From Iris pallida (lineage: Eukaryota; Streptophyta; Magnoliopsida; Asparagales; Iridaceae), in NCBI GenBank assembly GCA_029216955.1, contig JANAVB010015601.1, forward strand, positions 1 to 64,000: a stretch of 64,000 nt of DNA, read 5' to 3'. The first letter of the stretch is position 1, and every line of letters begins with the position of its first letter. This document shows positions 1 to 11,466 of this stretch, in pieces. Under the pieces are notes generated by a model that was not told where the DNA came from, did not search any database, and saw only the letters and a list, made by a program, of their open reading frames with translations. Made by a program: the position numbers and the translations under genes.

Positions 1-899
1 AGAACTCTAGCTTCCAGTTGAATCCACTATGAAAAAATATCGTAAGTTTTCATACGAAGTCCTTACAACTTCTACAACGCGAGCTTTGATCCGAAGTACT
101 CGACCAACTTCAATTGTGAAGTATTTTTCTTCTATCAAGCCTATGATTACAATCTCTCTGAAACTTCCAGACCGTACCGCACTAGCAAATCGACTAGAGG
201 ATTATAACTGGCTTGAAATTTAAAAATAAAAGAGCTTAGAACACTTTGGAAGACGTATAAGCTTAGAGAGAAGAGAGAAGAAAGGTGTGTTGAATTAGTG
301 AAATTCTTCTCTATTTATAGGTTTTTCAAAGTTAAAACTCGGGGCGAATTCGGACAGAATTCTTTAAGAGAATCTCGGTAAGTAGCCGTTGCGTCCGTAA
401 CTGCAGGATGACCAAAATAAAAAATTCAACGGCACCAAACAAACTCGGGCCGAACTCTATTGGTGTCCAGAGTTTGATTTTTTGGAAATTTTGTAAATCG
501 GATTTTGAGTTTCGGACTTTTGAAAAGTTTTAGCAGTTATGAGCTTTTTGTAAAATGGGCTATTTTCAAAATCATAGGATATCTTGAAAACATTTTGGGG
601 TAGCCAATTTTCCAATACGACTCGGTGTAAAAAGTATTCCTAGACTCAATAAATATAAAAATTATATTAAAATTTGAAATACAGACTCATGTGGCAAAAC
701 AGCTTCAGCCTTGAACAGAGTGGTGGAAGTTCTCAGCAGTTATCCAAGTAGCCCTTATATCGAGACAGGTTAGATCAATTATTAAAATCAGGTTCGACCA
801 TGACCAATGGGCCAACAATCTCCTCTATTTTGATAATTGACAAACTTTGACCGATATAACATCTCGATCTTTCATTTGACAAGATACACTTGTGGCACT
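1..899. other. Unassigned AT-rich flank
   Basis: No recognisable coding domain is seen. The only open frame of note (29-223) has no family signature. A sequence at 311-320 reads as a TATA-like box on the minus strand, resembling the promoters of the LTRs further right, so this could be the remnant of another LTR, but no terminus or partner copy was found. Confidence 0.4.
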
Positions 900-900
900 G

Positions 901-902
<2 letters not shown>

Positions 903-988
<86 letters not shown>
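903..988. repeat. (AT)n microsatellite
   Basis: About 86 bp of nearly pure AT dinucleotide with one short interruption, directly before the GC-rich start of the LINE. Frames through it that encode repeated Tyr-Ile are artefacts of the repeat. Confidence 0.95.
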
Positions 989-991
<3 letters not shown>

Positions 992-1867
992 CTCATTCGT
1001 GGAGAGAGGAGCTCTCCCGGGTGACCCGCCAGAGCTCAGCGCGCGCGAGCAGCTCCGTCACCTGCGGGCCTCCGGATGGCTGTTCCTGGTCGCCCCCGCT
1101 GCGTCCCAATATTGGTGAGTTCTCTCAATGTCTGGGGTGGTGTTCAGGCATTCCTGCGACTTCTCTGCCTTGCTCTCGGGTTGGATTAGCATCATGGCCG
1201 GCCCCCTACCCCCCTCCCCCCCATCGGCATACCCTTCGATCCGGCGTCGGTAGCTCCTTGGACGTCGTCGCAACTTTCTTTACTGGGACTAGCTTCCTCA
1301 TCTCCCTCATCAATTCTCCATTCCTCTCCCCATCTCTCTCTCGGCGCCTACGTCCGGCCCCCCGCCGGCCAGGTTGGCTTGGTTGTCCTCCGTTCAAGAG
1401 CCTCCAGCCGCTCCTTCCCTGGTCAAAGGCCAGGCGGGCACGGAGATCGAAGCTCTGTCCTCTGTGCTTCCCCTTCGAGTAGTACATCTGAGCCAGCTTT
1501 GCACAGCTGGGTTCACGTGGATGCGGCTCCCCACGCAGCTGCCACGTCTAACATTCAGATCGTGCAGGTCAGATCCGTGCAACCTGACCCGAGGATTAGG
1601 CTCTCGTGCGCATATCAGCATTCCTCCCCTCTATGCTCTGTGAGCATGAGAGCTTCTGGCTCCACACACCTTTTAGGTGGCACGGGATCTCTCCCGACAG
1701 TTTCCAGCGGCGTACGCGGGAAGCGCCATCCTCCCTGACAGCGCGCACCTCTCACTCCTTCCGCCCTCCCCGGAGCATCCAGGTGGTACGAGTACCCTGG
1801 CCCCATTGCCGCTCCCGGTGACGCCGGCCAGATCGTTCCACCTTCCCCCACCGACGCACGTGGGGCA

Positions 1868-3485
1868 ATGGACCTCACCATCGCTGCGTCTTATTGCGCC
1901 TTCAGCAGCCCTCTATATCACTGCCCCTCTCTGATAGAGGAGGCCCCTAGCATGTCTCCTCCCGGGAGTAGTATTCTGCATACTACTGCGCCTGGCGCGG
2001 CCTCCCGCACGTACCATCGTGCACCATCCTCTGGTCTTGGTCGCTCCCCAGCTCCCCCTCATAACGAGCCCTATCAGGTGCACCAGCCATCCGCCCAGTC
2101 TTATGCAGATAAGCTCTGACCGAATCGCGGTGCCAACCACTTTCCGCTTATCTCTGAAGTTGAGCTACCAAACATCGATTACCTAACCCCAGACTCTCAC
2201 AAAATCACTGTGCCTTTCTCCACCGCTGAAATTTTATCCTTGTCCACCACCTTCCCGCACACTTTTCTGCTCAAATTCTCCAGCGATTGTCCGAAGCAGA
2301 TACGGGTCCAGGAAGTCATTGCCAGCTGGGGCCTCACATCGGGGTGCAGGGTGGCACCCTTGGACCCTAAACACATGTTCCTCCATCTTTCCTCGGAGAG
2401 AAACCACAAGAACGTCTGGATCGGAGGTACTGGCAGAATAGACTCTCACATCATGAAAATCGTCAAATGATCTCTGGAATTCAACACCAAAAAAGATTCT
2501 GCGATCGTTTCTGCGTGGGTCACTCTTCCGAATCTCCTTCTGATATGCTTCGGTCCCGCGGCTATGAAGAAAATCGCCAATTCCTTTGGGACGTTCGTGG
2601 CTATGGCTGACGAAACGAGAAACCTCTCCAAGGGAAACTATGCCAAAATCTGCATAGAATTAGACCTATCAAAGGACCTCCCCAACTATATCCAAATCTC
2701 GCTCGACAATATGAATCACACTCAACAGATCATATGCGACAATAACATCGTATACTGCAAACATTGTCATATGCGTGGCCACTCCACTGAGCATTGTTTC
2801 CGTGCGCATCTAGAACTTAAGAAAAAAGTAACCTGAAAGAGTGCCCCCTCTCAAAGGATCATCAAACCCCACCACCCCCACCAACCCCTCTCCTGCCTTT
2901 ACCCAACTCCCACACCCGGTTCGAAGCTAGCGCCAAAAACTCCCCCTTCCCCTCTCAAGAACAAACCTTCCCAGGAAGAGCCATCGTGCCCTTCAAACCC
3001 CCATCCCTTAACCTTACCAACAAATTTGACATTCTCGCCTCACACTCTACAGATGACACACATGAGACCTTTAACAACGAAGATCCCATCCCAGAAAAGG
3101 AGAATAGCGAGGCCCGTGGAGAGGAGGCAGAAGCTGCAGTCCCTCCCATACCGGAGACCCTTTTACAACTGACAAGAGAAGCGGTTACGATTCCCCTTAA
3201 TCTTGATGCTCCCTCTTCATCCCAAAATTCGACTAACATTCGAGCAGACGCCCTGGCCAGTATTTACCGAGCACCAGTGGCCAGGATGCAACAGCCATCG
3301 ACGCTGGGCTCATTAGTACGAGTAGCTACTTTGGTGCTCTGGCAGAAATAGTAGGAGAGGTCTACATGCATCCGACCGAGGATACAGTTGAGCAAGGCTA
3401 TGACAGTACCACCAAGGTGGACGGTAAGGAAGCAGCCACCTCCAAAAAATCTAAAAAAGAAGCACAAAAGAGGCAACGGCTATGA
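1868..3485 (+). pseudogene. LINE ORF1 (Gag-like, DUF4283 + CCHC knuckle), broken
   Basis: ORF1 proteins of plant L1 LINEs bind the element RNA. One frame (first bases at 1868, 2210 and 2564) carries the protein through a DUF4283-like region at about 2160-2640 and ends in a CX2CX4HX4C knuckle at about 2756-2800 (Cys, Cys, His and Cys all present). In-frame TGA stops occur at 2117-2119, 2468-2470 and 2834-2836. Upstream sequence in the same frame (from about 1379, with another stop at 1736) may be the real N-terminus. After the knuckle the similarity moves to a second frame (2986-3351, the low-complexity acidic tail) and finally to a third frame that ends at TGA 3483-3485, implying at least two frameshifts. 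The assignment is based on the knuckle plus its position in front of ORF2. Confidence 0.75.
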
Positions 3486-3534
3486 CCACTAGATCAGCCG
3501 CAAAACTCACCAAAACCACCCACAAGCAAACAAA

Positions 3535-4423
3535 ATGCTTAACATCCTTTCTTGGAATATTAGGGGCCTCGCGAACAAACCTACCTTGAGAAGATTAAAC
3601 TATCTCAAGAAAATTCACAAAATTGACATCTTAGTGATTATTGAACCTAAAATACCACAGAAGAAACTCAAGTCTATTCAGATGCAATTAGGCTTTCACT
3701 CTGCGATAGCGGGCTGCCACGACATTTGGATCCTCTTCGCGGTCGAAGTGAAGCTCAGCATCATCCGCAACTCGAGACAGGCGCTTTCATGTTAGATGGA
3801 ATACCCCACGATCCACTCCCATACGCTTTTGTTCGCTGTTCACGGCAGCTATGACATCACGGATCGCAAACATTTAAGGGACGCTCTGTCGGACACTCAT
3901 CTTAATCACATCAACCTTCCATGGCTACGTGTCGGAGACTTCAACGTTGTCATGTGCCGTAAGGAGAAGTCGGGAGGCCGTCCCCCGCCATTGACAGCTA
4001 TGAATGACTTCAACAACTTTATATTTAGTGCCCACCTGTCCCCCATCCAGTTCTCCGGCAACACCTTCACTTGGTGCAACATGCAGGAAAGTGCAAGGAG
4101 ACAATATTCCCGCCTTGACCGCGCCCTCATCAATGCTAGGTGGTCAGATTTGGAGATCTCCTCCAATCTTTCGCACCTCAACGCGACCGAATCTGACCAC
4201 GCCCCTCTACTCATCGAAATCAGCAGGAAAACCAACCACATCAAGAAAAGCTTTCGTTTCCTCGATCTTTGGAGCCACCACCCATAGTTCAGGAACATCG
4301 TTACTACCGCCTGGAGTGGCATTGACGACCTTGACCCCCTCGTCCGTGTGTCGGATAAACTCAAAGCCAACAGAAAAGTTCTTTCAGCTTGGAGTAAGGA
4401 AGAGTTTGGCAATATGTTTTAGC
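3535..4423 (+). pseudogene. LINE ORF2 5' part: AP-endonuclease domain, truncated
   Basis: ORF2 of L1 elements encodes an endonuclease that nicks the target and a reverse transcriptase. Only the endonuclease is left. The start is the ATG at 3535, 49 bp after the end of ORF1. Visible EEP-family motifs are LSWNIRGL at residues 4-11, GDFN in the middle, and SDHAPLL near the end of the domain. In-frame TAG stops fall at 3793-3795, 4285-4287 and about 4421. After the last one the sequence is no longer LINE. No RT motif follows. The element cannot move on its own. Confidence 0.85.
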
Positions 4424-4487
4424 CTGTTTCAACTTCTCCATCTTCTTTATTTACTCCTCCCACCTACACCCAAGCCCTAGGCAAGTG
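4424..4487 (+). other. Scrap of B-type LTR
   Basis: The pyrimidine-rich stretch here, including ACTCCTCCCACCTAC and CCTAGGCAAGTG, matches the region downstream of the TATA box in the B LTRs (about 8810-8860 and 52180-52235). It lies between the broken LINE and the start of element F, so a B-related LTR was present before F arrived. Confidence 0.6.
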
Positions 4488-6047
4488 TGTTACGACCCGC
4501 ACCCGGTGTAGGGGCACGAGAATTGGGTACGTCCAGCCTATGCCGCAGTTTCGGCGGTAGAACGTTGTCCTAGGTCACATACATCTAACAGTTTAAGGTA
4601 CATTGCACAGTTATACTCTCCGAATGAAGGAATAATATAAAGTATAATCTCAATCACAGCTAAGAAAGATGTACGATAAGATAGATAAGAATATCAACAG
4701 AATCCACAGATGAAATATGATAAAAGAGATAATCCAAAGTGTGTAAGATAAACATCTAACAAAATCTACAATCTCTAGTACGATATCCAGATGAGATATA
4801 ACTGAAATAAAATAACTAAACTAAGGTAGTGTGGTCAGCAGGTAATGGATCCTGCTGGAAGTCCAAGTCACAGGTGTCCTCTAGTGATGTCCCGTAGTAA
4901 GTGGTACAACATGCCTCATCCTCGTCCTCTGTAATATTTTCAACAGGTCCAGTCAGGATAGGAGCGAGCACAGTATATCTCACGCAGTTCATATCATGAC
5001 CGGAATATAAAACAGGCAATAGAGTAAAATACATGAAACGTTGAAAGAAAAGGACATGAGATAAAAAGAAGACTGTAATAGAAATATCTACTATAAGTAA
5101 AGAGCTACAGTGAACTAGTGATTTAGAGTACAAGATAGACATGTGAACGGCTTGATGATAAATATGAGAGGTTGTACATGGCTATACTACTTTGGAAATA
5201 TTCACATGACTATTTCTACACCCCCATCCCCAATCAATACACAAGGATCCATTCAAGTTACGTTATTGTACATGATTTCACATGGGGGCCCATAAATAGG
5301 TGCACATGAATATAAACATGGGGGCTCCGTGAACATGAGAGCACATGAATAACGAGAGTGCACATGAATGGAGAAAGCAGAGGAATATATGATGAAAGTG
5401 AAACACACATGACATGTATCCGATGCTCCCGAGGAGGATAATATCGTATGATAAGATCCATATAGTACTAATCCATGTTTTCATCGTGACAACATCAAGT
5501 AAAGTAATCTAGAGCAAAAATATAGTCTTAGCAAGTATGAAACGGTCAGAGAATGTACTCGCCTGATATCCTGAGTATCCGAAGTGAAAATACTATTTGA
5601 GGAGAGGTGTTTGGCTCCTATTTAGAATAGCATAAGTCACAACATATCCAAAATGGTAAAATAGAATACTACAATGCATTCTACATGATGTTTGGGTCAA
5701 TCTAGGCTAAAGTCAACCTTTGGTCAACTCTAGTCAACTACACTAGTCAAACTAGGTCAACTAGGTCAAGTCCTAACCCAGACAAGTCTCACTAAGCCTA
5801 ACCATGTCTATCCTAGAATTCACATACCATCACAATGCTATACAAGCTATCAACACACACAATCTCATGTATATACGTACCCATATACACATAATGTATA
5901 CATAGGCTTACATATAGGAAACCATATAGGCCTATATGCCATGTACAATCTATATTGGCATACACTGGTATATATATTCACCATATTCACATATACAAAT
6001 ATATATAGGCAAACATACATATATATTTACAAATTATCTAGCAAGAC

Positions 6048-6097
<50 letters not shown>

Positions 6098-6320
6098 TGA
6101 TAGGGTGACAGTGGTATACATGTGTGTGTACCATGTGTGTGTGTGTTTACAATGGAATGTGTGTGTGTATACAGTACATAGGTTCTTAGGTTAGTGTGTA
6201 TGTGTGTTTCAATGTGTGTGTGAGTGTCTCAATATGTGTGTGTGTGTATAGCAGTAGTAGGGTGTGTGTTTCCTTCCAGTTTTGAGTGTACATGTGTGTG
6301 TGTGTGTGTGTTTGATTACA
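6048..6320. repeat. Compound (AT)n-(GA)n-(GT)n microsatellite
   Basis: A pure AT tract (6048-6073) passes directly into GA (6074-6097) and then into about 200 bp of interrupted GT/TGTG repeats, inside the F LTR. Confidence 0.9.
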
Positions 6321-6767
6321 ACATAGGTTTAGAGCATTTGTGTGTGTTCAGATTTCTGTGATAGGCTGGTGACATGAGTGTGTGAGTGTAATTCATAGGG
6401 TGTGCTCGGGTTCTGACAATTCAATGTGAACATATATATTAGAAATCAACACAGGTGAGTATGTATGAACATGTGTGTGTCATTCAAAAATCAGTGTATA
6501 CACAGATTCTAGTTTTCAGTTTTAACATTCCTTTAGCATTTCGAAAAACCAATCACCTAGCTAATATGAATCCCAACATTGTAACTTAATCTCAGATATG
6601 ATATATATGATCTAACATGGTAAATTTAATCATTCAAAAATCAGTTTAAACATAATTTAAATCTCAGAATTTGACACATAGAACATGGAATCAGTCTATT
6701 TGGGGAAAACACGATTTCAAAATCAAATTACAGTTAAATATTCAATTCATTTGTTGGTAAATAGTGT

Positions 6768-7310
6768 GACATATGTGTATGTGTCATGCAAGTGTCATGG
6801 TGTCCATAAACTGGACACAAATGTGTCCAAAACAATCCAACACACGAGCACATTGGAACAGTGCACTGACAGTGTGGTACGTGCGTGCCATGGATTTGTG
6901 CACACGACACGAGTCGAATCATGACACGTGCTCGTGTCCCCGTGTTTGCCCAATGTAGGGCAACACGTTCGTGTCCCTGACACGTCACCACGACGTGTCC
7001 ACGAGGGACACAAAGCCCGTATCAGAGAGACGAGACACGCGTGCACAGTGCAGTGTGAAACACGTGCACACGCAATTTCTTCCTCGATACGAAACTATAT
7101 TGCATAAAATTTCTTGGGTGTCGTGTCAGACATGTGCTCCGTGTGTCCAAGAAATATTGTGTCAAATCGTGTCGTGTACTGTGTGCACGACACCTCGAGC
7201 AGCAGGGCATCGAGCACACTGCTCGTGCTGCGTGTCTAATAAGAAATTAGACGCGAAGACGACACGATTTGTGTTCAATGCAAAGCAAAACCAAATCACA
7301 CATATGTAGC
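6768..7310. repeat. GTGTC / ACGTG-rich block in the F LTR
   Basis: About 480 bp dense in GTGTC and its complement GACAC, with many ACGTG cores (for example near 6923, 6964, 6980, 6992 and 7059). A perfect 7-bp stem GTCTAAT/ATTAGAC lies at about 7231-7253, and the block is edged by ACATATGTGT (about 6769) and its reverse complement ACACATATGT (about 7298). ACGTG is the core of plant G-box/ABRE sites; regulatory function is inference. The block is not evident in the related solo LTR E. Confidence 0.5.
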
Positions 7311-8138
7311 TACAATATTATTTAAATAGTTTTCAAAAATATGAAATAAAAGTTCTCTTTGGCATTTCAACAAACACCTACAAATAGGAAATGATACGTA
7401 TCCGATACGGACACGAAACCAAAGCAAAACTTTACCAATCACACACCACAGCTAGGGGACACCTAGGTCTAGGCTATTATGCAAAGATATCAGGATTAAA
7501 AGATAGTTTAAGGTGTTTACCTATAGAGTATCAATCACAAGGAAAAAGCTCCAAATAGGAAGATTCTTCTTGCAAGCCAAAAGTTCCAAATTGTACCAAA
7601 TCTGAGATTTTTTCCATGAATAGAAAATAGAGTGGGATTAGGTTCTAATACAAGAGGCTAGATTCAAAAATGAATAAAAATAAAAGAGTTATGGATTGGG
7701 AAAGAATGACCAATACATCTTTCTTTCCAAAAGTTGTTTTGATGCAAAAGAGGCAAGAACTAAGAAGAAAGATTAAATAGGGGGATCCCTATGTGGCCGA
7801 CCAAGTAAGAAGAAATTAGGGTTAGGGTTATGAATAATGGCCTTGGGCCAAGTTTCAATTATAAATGAAATCAATCCTTAAGTCAAAATTCCATGCACTA
7901 AATCATTTATTCTCTATATGAAACTTGGTTCAAAATAACTTAACTTGGGTTGACTTAAGTTAGACTAGGATCCCACCATGCTAATCAAGTCACCATAGCT
8001 AAAGTCAACATCTAGGTTAGTCTCTAAAGTCTCAATTAGCAAAGGTCAAAAATAACAACCATCACTCTAATAATTCAAAATAAATCCAAAATTCTCAAAA
8101 TGACCAAAATACCCTCAAGCTAAAATGTGGTAGTGAGA

Positions 8139-8173
8139 AATCTACCCTCCTTAAAAGAATTTTGTCCTCAAAA
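8139..8173 (-). other. Polypurine-tract region of element F
   Basis: On the minus strand the sequence runs TTTTGAGGACAAAATTC then TTTTAAGGAGGGTAGA up to the LTR edge. This is the same tail found before the 3' LTR in A, B, C, D and G, and serves as plus-strand primer region in gypsy elements. Confidence 0.7.
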
Positions 8174-8582
8174 TTAAAAGGCAAAACTAAACTGATGAGA
8201 AGGATAGACAATCATACCTAAAGGTCCAAAAAGATATGGGTATCGCTCGCGCATCTTATCCCCCTGCTCCCAGGTAGACTCTCCTAGAGAATGATGCCTC
8301 CATGCGACGCAAACCAAGGGTATCACCTGGTTTCTCAGTACCTTCTCCCGGCGATCCAGAATCTCCACTGGATGCTCTGGATAACTGAGAGTAGGTCCCA
8401 CCTCAATCTCCGAATGGTCGAGTACATAGCTAGGATCAGCCAAGTACCGTCTCAACTGTGATACGTAGAATACGTTGTAGACACCCACTAGTGCAGGTGG
8501 CAAGTCTAGCCTGTATTCTACGTCACCTACTCTCCCGCTGATCACGAAAGATCCGATGAAGCGCGGGCTAAGCTTCCCACCT
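8174..8582 (-). pseudogene. Element F integrase C-terminal end
   Basis: The last part of a Ty3/gypsy integrase on the minus strand, from GGKLSPRFIG at the cut edge, through HVSQL-like (YVSQLRRYL), LDHSEIEV and VEILDRREK, to the Tekay-type tail WRHHSLGESTWE...YPYLF. It is open from the break to the stop at 8174. The 5' portion of the same gene is at 54722-56280, because element B inserted here. The CACCT at 8578-8582 is repeated at 54722-54726. Confidence 0.9.
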
Positions 8583-8777
8583 TGTCACTCTTATTTTCCG
8601 TTATACGTATTTTTGTATACGTATACGAGATTTCTGGCATTTATTAGGTGGACCATAGTTAGGCTTGTTTTGCTTAGCCTAGTCTTGGTTTAATCTTGAC
8701 TTGGTTTATTTGATCGGTTCGGTTCAATTTGACTTGGTCTGACTTGGCTTGGCTTGGTTTGAGATGGAGAGGGTTAA

Positions 8778-8784
8778 TATATAA
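8778..8784 (+). promoter_or_regulatory. TATA box, B 5' LTR
   Basis: TATATAA followed by a CT-rich tract, conserved at 52134-52140 in the 3' LTR. Presumed start of the element RNA about 30 nt downstream. Confidence 0.6.
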
Positions 8785-9174
8785 CCCAACTCTTTCTCTC
8801 TCTCTCTCTTCAATCACTTCTTCATTTACTCCTCCCACCTACCAAGTCCTAGGCAAGTGCAACTTGCTTCACGATGGATCTCAAGTTTTATTGTTCCATT
8901 CTCTTCCTTACTTGATTTTAAGTCACTTTAGAACTTGATATTTTTCATTTTGGTGGATGGATTCATGTAGATCTAAGTGTGTATCATTTTCGGTTTTCTT
9001 TGGTTTTGATCTATTAAACTTCACTATTTCATGTTTTAATTGTTCCATGTTGTAGAGAATTCAATTTTTCCTAAAATGGACCTTTAAAAAGTTAGATTTT
9101 GACTTGTTTTGAGGAAGTTATGGCCAAAAGCATTTTTGGCTATTTCTGTGTTCATCTGTCCTGATTTTGGCAGG

Positions 9175-9701
9175 GACGATGAATAGTGCCATATGAATAG
9201 TGCCGCAGCCGCATAGATGAATAGTGTCACAGCCGTAAGAATGAATAGTGCTGCATGAATAGTGTCGCAGCCGCATGAGATGAACAGTGCCGCAATCGCA
9301 GGCATGAATAGTATCGCATGAATAGTACCGTAACCGCATGAGATGAATAGTATCACAGCCGCAGGAATGAATAGTACCGCAGCCGCATGAATGAATAGTA
9401 CCGCATGAATAGTGTTGCAGCCGTATGAGATGAATAATGTCGCAGCCGCAGGAATGAATAGTGCCGTAGCTGTATAGATGAATAGTACCGTAGCCGCAGG
9501 AATGAATAGTGATGTAGCTGCATGGTTGAATAGTATCGCAGCCGCATGAGATGAATAGTGCAGCAACCGCAGGAATGAATAGTGCCGCAGCCGTATGAGC
9601 ATGAATAGTGCTGCAGCCGCAGAAATGAATAGTACCACATGAATAGTGCCATATGAGCATGAATACTGCCGTATGGAATGAATAGTGCCGCAGAATGCCG
9701 C
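9175..9701. repeat. GAATAGTGCCGCAGCCGCA minisatellite
   Basis: Degenerate tandem units built on ATGAATAGTGCCGCAGCCGCA with optional GGA or TGAG extensions. The array is present in both B LTRs (second copy 52551-53110) but the unit order differs, so it rearranges within a family. Reverse-strand open frames of up to 184 residues across it are a by-product of stop-free units. Confidence 0.92.
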
Positions 9702-11318
9702 ATAGGACCTATTTTGGCTGTTTTTGGCTGTTTTAAGTCCTATTTGGCTGAATTGTGGCCAAAATTTCCTCCAACTTCCAACATGAAAGTTGTAGATCTT
9801 TTCATTGGCTTAAAGAATATGTTATTAGCTATTTTATGCAAGTTTCTCTCATTCATGATAATGTAAGGATAGAACACGATAATGGCCTGTTAAGGCACAC
9901 TCTTAGCCAGTAACAAGTAACAAGTAACATGACATGATAGTGGCCCGTCGTGGCGCACTCTTGATAAGTAAACCTAACATGATAATATTGATATGCTGTT
10001 GTGACGGCTATCTTGACTTGCTAAGTAACTCTTGTCTTGACATCGTGGGTGCTTGTGCTTGTATAAGCTACATGTCTCGTCTTACATCATGTCTAGGACA
10101 TGAATTCCTGGTTACCACGGTCAGGGATTCATATTGAATCTGATAGAATAATGACTAGATTGATCATGTAGTTCATAAAGAGATTTTCTAGCTACAGGCA
10201 GTCCCGATATCTGGGCGCTCTAATTGGACTTGTAGCCTGCCATCGAGTAGGGCACATTTCCAGCACACTGTCATGTATTGCACCTCTAAGTCACCTAATC
10301 CAACTCTTTCAACTTATGACCGGATAACCTGGATTAAGTCTGCAGGGCTTGTGGCTGTTGGAACATCTCATTACATCCTGCTAGTAACTAGGCTTGTGAT
10401 AACCCTAGTTAGTTAAAGTATCAAGCCGTACTCATTGTTTGGCCGTGAATGAAGAATGGAGTCCAGTCTAGTTTTATCTAAGTAAGACTGCTACATGGTT
10501 ATTACAGCACATTACTTTATGCTTTAATTTTTTCGATAATTGGTTGGAGACTATGCTCTGTTCAGGTGAAGGGTTACAACCCCGGTCCTTGTTTGGTTTA
10601 CGGGTTGTAACTTGGCTACCGAAATAGTCCCTTAGTTGTCTTACGTTTATCGTCTTGTTTTCTCTAACTCATGTCTTATATTATCTTTTATGTCTCATGT
10701 GCTAATATGCTGGTTTTAGTTCTTAAGTGAAGCCTCCTTGTGGCACTTACTCTTTCTGGGATCTGACCCAGCTGATTTTGTATTGCCAGATTTTGGAGTA
10801 GCACCCGAGGATCTTCCAGCCTTCCAGCCAGATGGTGCACACTAGACGCAACCCTGGCAACGAGTGGATTTTATTTTGCTCTCCCACTCTATTGTAAATT
10901 ATTTTTTTGAGACGTTTAGCCATCGAGCAAGTGTTAGCTCGTATTAAATTTACATTCATGTCTGCCTAATGGCTGTAACATGATTGACAGATCCTAGGGT
11001 TGATCATGTATGACTTAAACTCTTGCTAGTCTTCACATTTTGTATGACTAGCTTCATGATCATCTGAATATGTAATGTTTGGGACGCCTTACTTTGTATG
11101 TCTGATGATCTACCATCTCGTTACTTTTACTTGCTTGCTTGAGATTGAGACACTAGGTTTGTTCTTGACCCTAAGAGACTAATGGCTTGTAGTAAACCCT
11201 CATGCATCTAGACAGTCGTGACTGTATTGCGAGGTAGGATTTACTTCAATGTACGTAGCTGGCTGTGTCTGTCCCCCGCTCTCTAGTATTCTGGTTCTGG
11301 GGCGTGACACGGTTTAAG

Positions 11319-11336
11319 TGGTGGCCCATGCAGGCC
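11319..11336 (+). other. Primer-binding site of B (tRNA-Ile type)
   Basis: TGGTGGCCCATGCAGGCC, 9 nt after the LTR end. It differs at one base from the 18-mer TGGTGGCCCATGCAGGTC found in A, C, D and G. The complement fits the 3' end of plant tRNA-Ile(AAU) plus CCA as I recall it. Typical plant gypsy elements instead use initiator tRNA-Met (TGGTATCAGAGC). Confidence 0.85.
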
Positions 11337-11466
11337 TTGTAAATCAAGATGTGTGAGGGTTTCACTGAATAGATGTCTCAATCAACACTCGCCCTTGATC
11401 TCTACTCGTGTCATCTAATCATTCTGAAATCTTGACCTGATCACATGTTTATATCCTCGATTTATC

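Larger units (their letters stand above)
989..4423 (+). mobile_element. L1-type LINE, 3'-truncated and decayed
   Basis: A non-LTR retrotransposon remnant: a GC-rich 5' leader, then ORF1 (DUF4283-like region and a CCHC zinc knuckle), then the start of ORF2 (AP-endonuclease). The reverse transcriptase, RNase H and poly(A) tail are missing. The element stops about 890 bp into ORF2, where a scrap of B-type LTR and then element F begin. Retention of the 5' part with loss of the 3' part is the reverse of the usual 5' truncation of LINEs, so the loss reflects later insertion or deletion. A 545-bp piece of this LINE (3238-3782) has a near-identical copy inside element A at 34574-35118. Confidence 0.85.
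4488..8138 (-). mobile_element. Element F, 3' LTR (minus strand)
   Basis: The right-hand (U5) end of a 3.65-kb LTR read on the minus strand. The + strand begins TGTTACGACCCGCACC at 4488, like the reverse complement of solo LTR E (end at 15526) and the D LTR edge (22409). The other edge is set at about 8138, just before the polypurine region and integrase tail of F. The terminal base pattern there (GAGA rather than GACA on the + strand) is mutated. It shares with E the 5640-5810 / 14200-14330 block of AGTTGACC-like repeats in opposite orientation. A U5 stem-loop lies at 4541-4556. Five bases AAGTG (4483-4487) would be the left target duplication; the right one is outside the window. Confidence 0.8.
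8583..11309 (+). repeat. 5' LTR of element B
   Basis: 2,727 bp, TGTCACT...GTGACA, paired with 51939-54721. It holds a TATA box (8778-8784), a CT-rich stretch, and a GAATAGTGCCGCAGCCGCA minisatellite (9175-9701). The rest, about 9,720-11,300, has no coding feature. Confidence 0.95.

Noticed and set aside
29..223. 64-codon frame at the left edge
   Set aside because: Short, without domain or neighbouring exon signals.
892..1482. 196-codon frame starting in the AT repeat
   Set aside because: Its first part is translated (AT)n and the rest is the LINE leader; no domain.
9175..9701. CRISPR-like repeat array
   Set aside because: Units are directly adjacent and degenerate without unique spacers, and the context is a plant LTR.
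9084..9703. Long reverse-strand frames with repeated Tyr-Ser and Cys-Gly-Thr-Ile-His motifs
   Set aside because: They are translations of the minisatellite; unit length and lack of stops explain them.
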